NCBI GenBank assembly: GCA_029259995.1
Contig: JAJDEC010000075.1
Coordinates: 1 to 7,464 of the forward strand
Length of the DNA: 7,464 nt
Source: Phycisphaerae bacterium
GTDB lineage: Bacteria; Planctomycetota; Phycisphaerae; UBA1845; UTPLA1
Direction of reading: 5' to 3'
Positions within the stretch are counted from its first letter, which is position 1. Each line of letters opens with the position of its first letter. The notes below the pieces were generated by a model. That model made no database searches and was not told where the DNA came from. It saw only the letters and a list, made by a program, of their open reading frames with translations. This document shows positions 6,753 through 7,464 of the stretch, piece by piece. Position numbers and translations under genes: made by a program.

Positions 6753-6777
6753 ATCGCAGGCGAACGCCTGTCGCGAT
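6753..6777. repeat. Imperfect inverted repeat in the prepilin leader (proximal)
   Basis: On the plus strand ATCGCAGGCG pairs across AA with CGCCT-gtc-GCGAT, leaving a small bulge. It lies about 24 bases upstream of the Shine-Dalgarno, where it could form an mRNA stem-loop or bind a regulator. Confidence 0.4.
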
Positions 6778-6862
6778 CAGCCTATCTAAAGGCACCATGG
6801 CTCGCCGTGTGTTTCAATGTACCTACCGCGTAGCAGGAAGATATGAAAACACCCTGTTTGCC

Positions 6863-6883
6863 GCGAATCGGAACCGATTTCGC
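6863..6883. repeat. Imperfect inverted repeat in the prepilin leader (distal)
   Basis: GCGAATCGG, an AA centre, and CCGATTTCGC form a near-perfect palindrome with one extra T. The two-base centre and about 10-base arms are of operator size. No sequence match with the proximal repeat is evident beyond the shared AA centre and layout. Confidence 0.4.
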
Positions 6884-7038
6884 TTGGCTAGACCTTCCCT
6901 GACTACGAACACCAGTCTAATAATCTATGGCGGCAGAACGCAAACGTATTTTACGGACCGCTTTCCATTTTTTTGCTTTCTTGCCTTGTCGAGCTCACAT
7001 GGATTTCTGCAAGCCGCCCCCAGTTCAACACTTACGAG

Positions 7039-7071
7039 AAAAAAAAAGGGCGCTGACCGAAATCAGCGCCC
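7039..7071 (-). terminator. Intrinsic terminator after the dockerin-repeat gene
   Basis: A GC-rich perfect 9-bp stem (GGGCGCTGA / TCAGCGCCC, arms 7063-7071 and 7048-7056) with a 6-base loop is followed on the minus strand by nine Ts (7047-7039). It begins about 35 bases after the stop codon. This is a strong rho-independent terminator. Confidence 0.95.
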
Positions 7072-7106
7072 AGAGTTAGCTATGTGTCAATTGTCCAATC
7101 AATGCA

Positions 7107-7464
7107 TCAGGGACACAATCCCGGAGAGTTCAGCAGCAGGCTGACCATCTCTGCCATCGACATGCCCTGAGTACACGGACAGGATCCGCCGTTGATCAGG
7201 CAGCTCATGTACATGTCCAGGTCTCGGCTATCGACGATCCCGTCTCCGTTCGCGTCACCTTGGCACGTCGTACAGATGGGACCCGTTCCGGAACAGGGGC
7301 CCGAACCGTTCAGCAGGATGTTCACGAACAACGGCAAGTCGGACATTGTCACGTCGCCGGATCCGTTGATATCGCCGCACTCACATCCTGCCGCACCTGT
7401 CAGCAGACATGTTGAGAACGCCTGGATATCTCGGCCGTCGATCGAGCCATCGCCGTTGACGTCA
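7107..7464 (-). CDS. Secreted dockerin-type repeat protein, C-terminal fragment (runs off right edge)
   Basis: The frame is open to the right edge, giving at least 118 residues and a TGA at 7109-7107. Three EF-hand/dockerin calcium loops are visible: DVNGDGSIDGRD (1-12), DINGSGDVTMSD (31-42, Ser in place of the third ligand) and DANGDGIVDSRD (70-81). Each is followed by an amphipathic helix ending in a leucine pair or similar and a short Cys-containing linker. A fourth unit (100-118, GMSMAEMVSLLLNSPG) keeps the helix but has lost the calcium loop. Ten cysteines occur in 118 residues, which suggests disulfide-linked repeats in a secreted or surface protein. Dockerin-like tails end many large planctomycete secreted proteins (established in outline); no cellulosome cohesin is implied. 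The N-terminus and any catalytic domain lie outside the window, so the job of the whole protein cannot be told. A GTG at 7352 is only an internal codon, not the start. Confidence 0.88.
   Translation of the reverse strand, partial: DVNGDGSIDGRDIQAFSTCLLTGAAGCECGDINGSGDVTMSDLPLFVNILLNGSGPCSGTGPICTTCQGDANGDGIVDSRDLDMYMSCLINGGSCPCTQGMSMAEMVSLLLNSPGLCP

Larger units (their letters stand above)
6717..7038 (-). promoter_or_regulatory. Upstream leader/promoter region of the prepilin-type gene
   Basis: These 322 bases lie between the terminator of the dockerin gene and the prepilin start, and must hold the prepilin promoter if the terminator works. I see no strong sigma-70 pair. The best, weak, candidate is TTGCGT (6943-6938) with TATTAG (6922-6917), a 15-base spacer, and an A-rich stretch just upstream on the minus strand (6968-6974). 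Two imperfect inverted repeats are listed separately. There is no convincing coding region on either strand. Confidence 0.3.

Noticed and set aside
6966..6985. T-rich stretch as a possible plus-strand terminator
   Set aside because: No stem-loop precedes it on the plus strand, and no plus-strand gene ends there.
6797..7144. Plus-strand 115-residue open frame with an AGG ahead of its ATG
   Set aside because: It crosses the strong minus-strand terminator and runs antisense into the dockerin gene; the product has no family-like features or regular composition.
7107..7464. Dockerin repeats as a CRISPR-like or DNA-level direct repeat array
   Set aside because: The similarity is at protein level (calcium-loop residues), with variable spacing and diverged bases; there are no identical repeats with unique spacers.

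Overview
The window looks like chromosomal DNA from a planctomycete (Planctomycetota, possibly Phycisphaerae-like). Three things point there: a prepilin-type protein with a GFTLIELLVVIAIIAVL start, a large secreted protein ending in cysteine-rich dockerin-type repeats of the D-x-N-x-D-G pattern, and a three-TM SGNH hydrolase beside house-keeping genes. This is inference from protein style; there is no rRNA or marker gene to fix the taxon. Every gene I can support is on the minus strand, so transcription runs from right to left.

Read in transcription order, the right edge (7464 to 7107) is the C-terminal end of a secreted protein with three complete dockerin/EF-hand calcium loops and a fourth degenerate repeat. 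A textbook intrinsic terminator follows it (7071 to 7039). A non-coding leader of about 320 bases comes next, with two imperfect inverted repeats. It leads to a monocistronic prepilin-type (type II secretion/DUF1559-like) gene, 6716 to 5673, which has a clear Shine-Dalgarno and ends in a second intrinsic terminator (5537 to 5496).

A run of six genes in the same direction follows, with short gaps or overlaps except for one 177-base gap: (1) a small membrane-anchored zinc-ribbon protein whose only good ribosome binding site points to a non-ATG start; (2) a SMUG1-family uracil-DNA glycosylase; (3) a three-TM SGNH/AlgX-AlgJ-like hydrolase; (4) a fused AroD-AroE enzyme (3-dehydroquinate dehydratase plus shikimate dehydrogenase), joined to gene 3 by an ATGA overlap; (5) a calcineurin-like metallophosphoesterase; (6) the first 32 codons of shikimate kinase (AroK), which begins at a TTG within a TTGA overlap with gene 5 and runs off the left edge.

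The AroDE fusion and AroK catalyse three successive steps of the shikimate pathway (dehydroquinate to dehydroshikimate to shikimate to shikimate-3-phosphate). The phosphoesterase between them, and the uracil-DNA glycosylase, SGNH and zinc-ribbon genes ahead of them, have no known role in that pathway; their link is transcriptional at most. I see no CRISPR array, tRNA, rRNA, insertion sequence or phage gene. No clearly new defence or mobile system is present. The most unusual points are the probable AUC/CUG start of the zinc-ribbon gene, the mixed DNA-repair/envelope/shikimate gene run, and the cysteine-rich dockerin tail.
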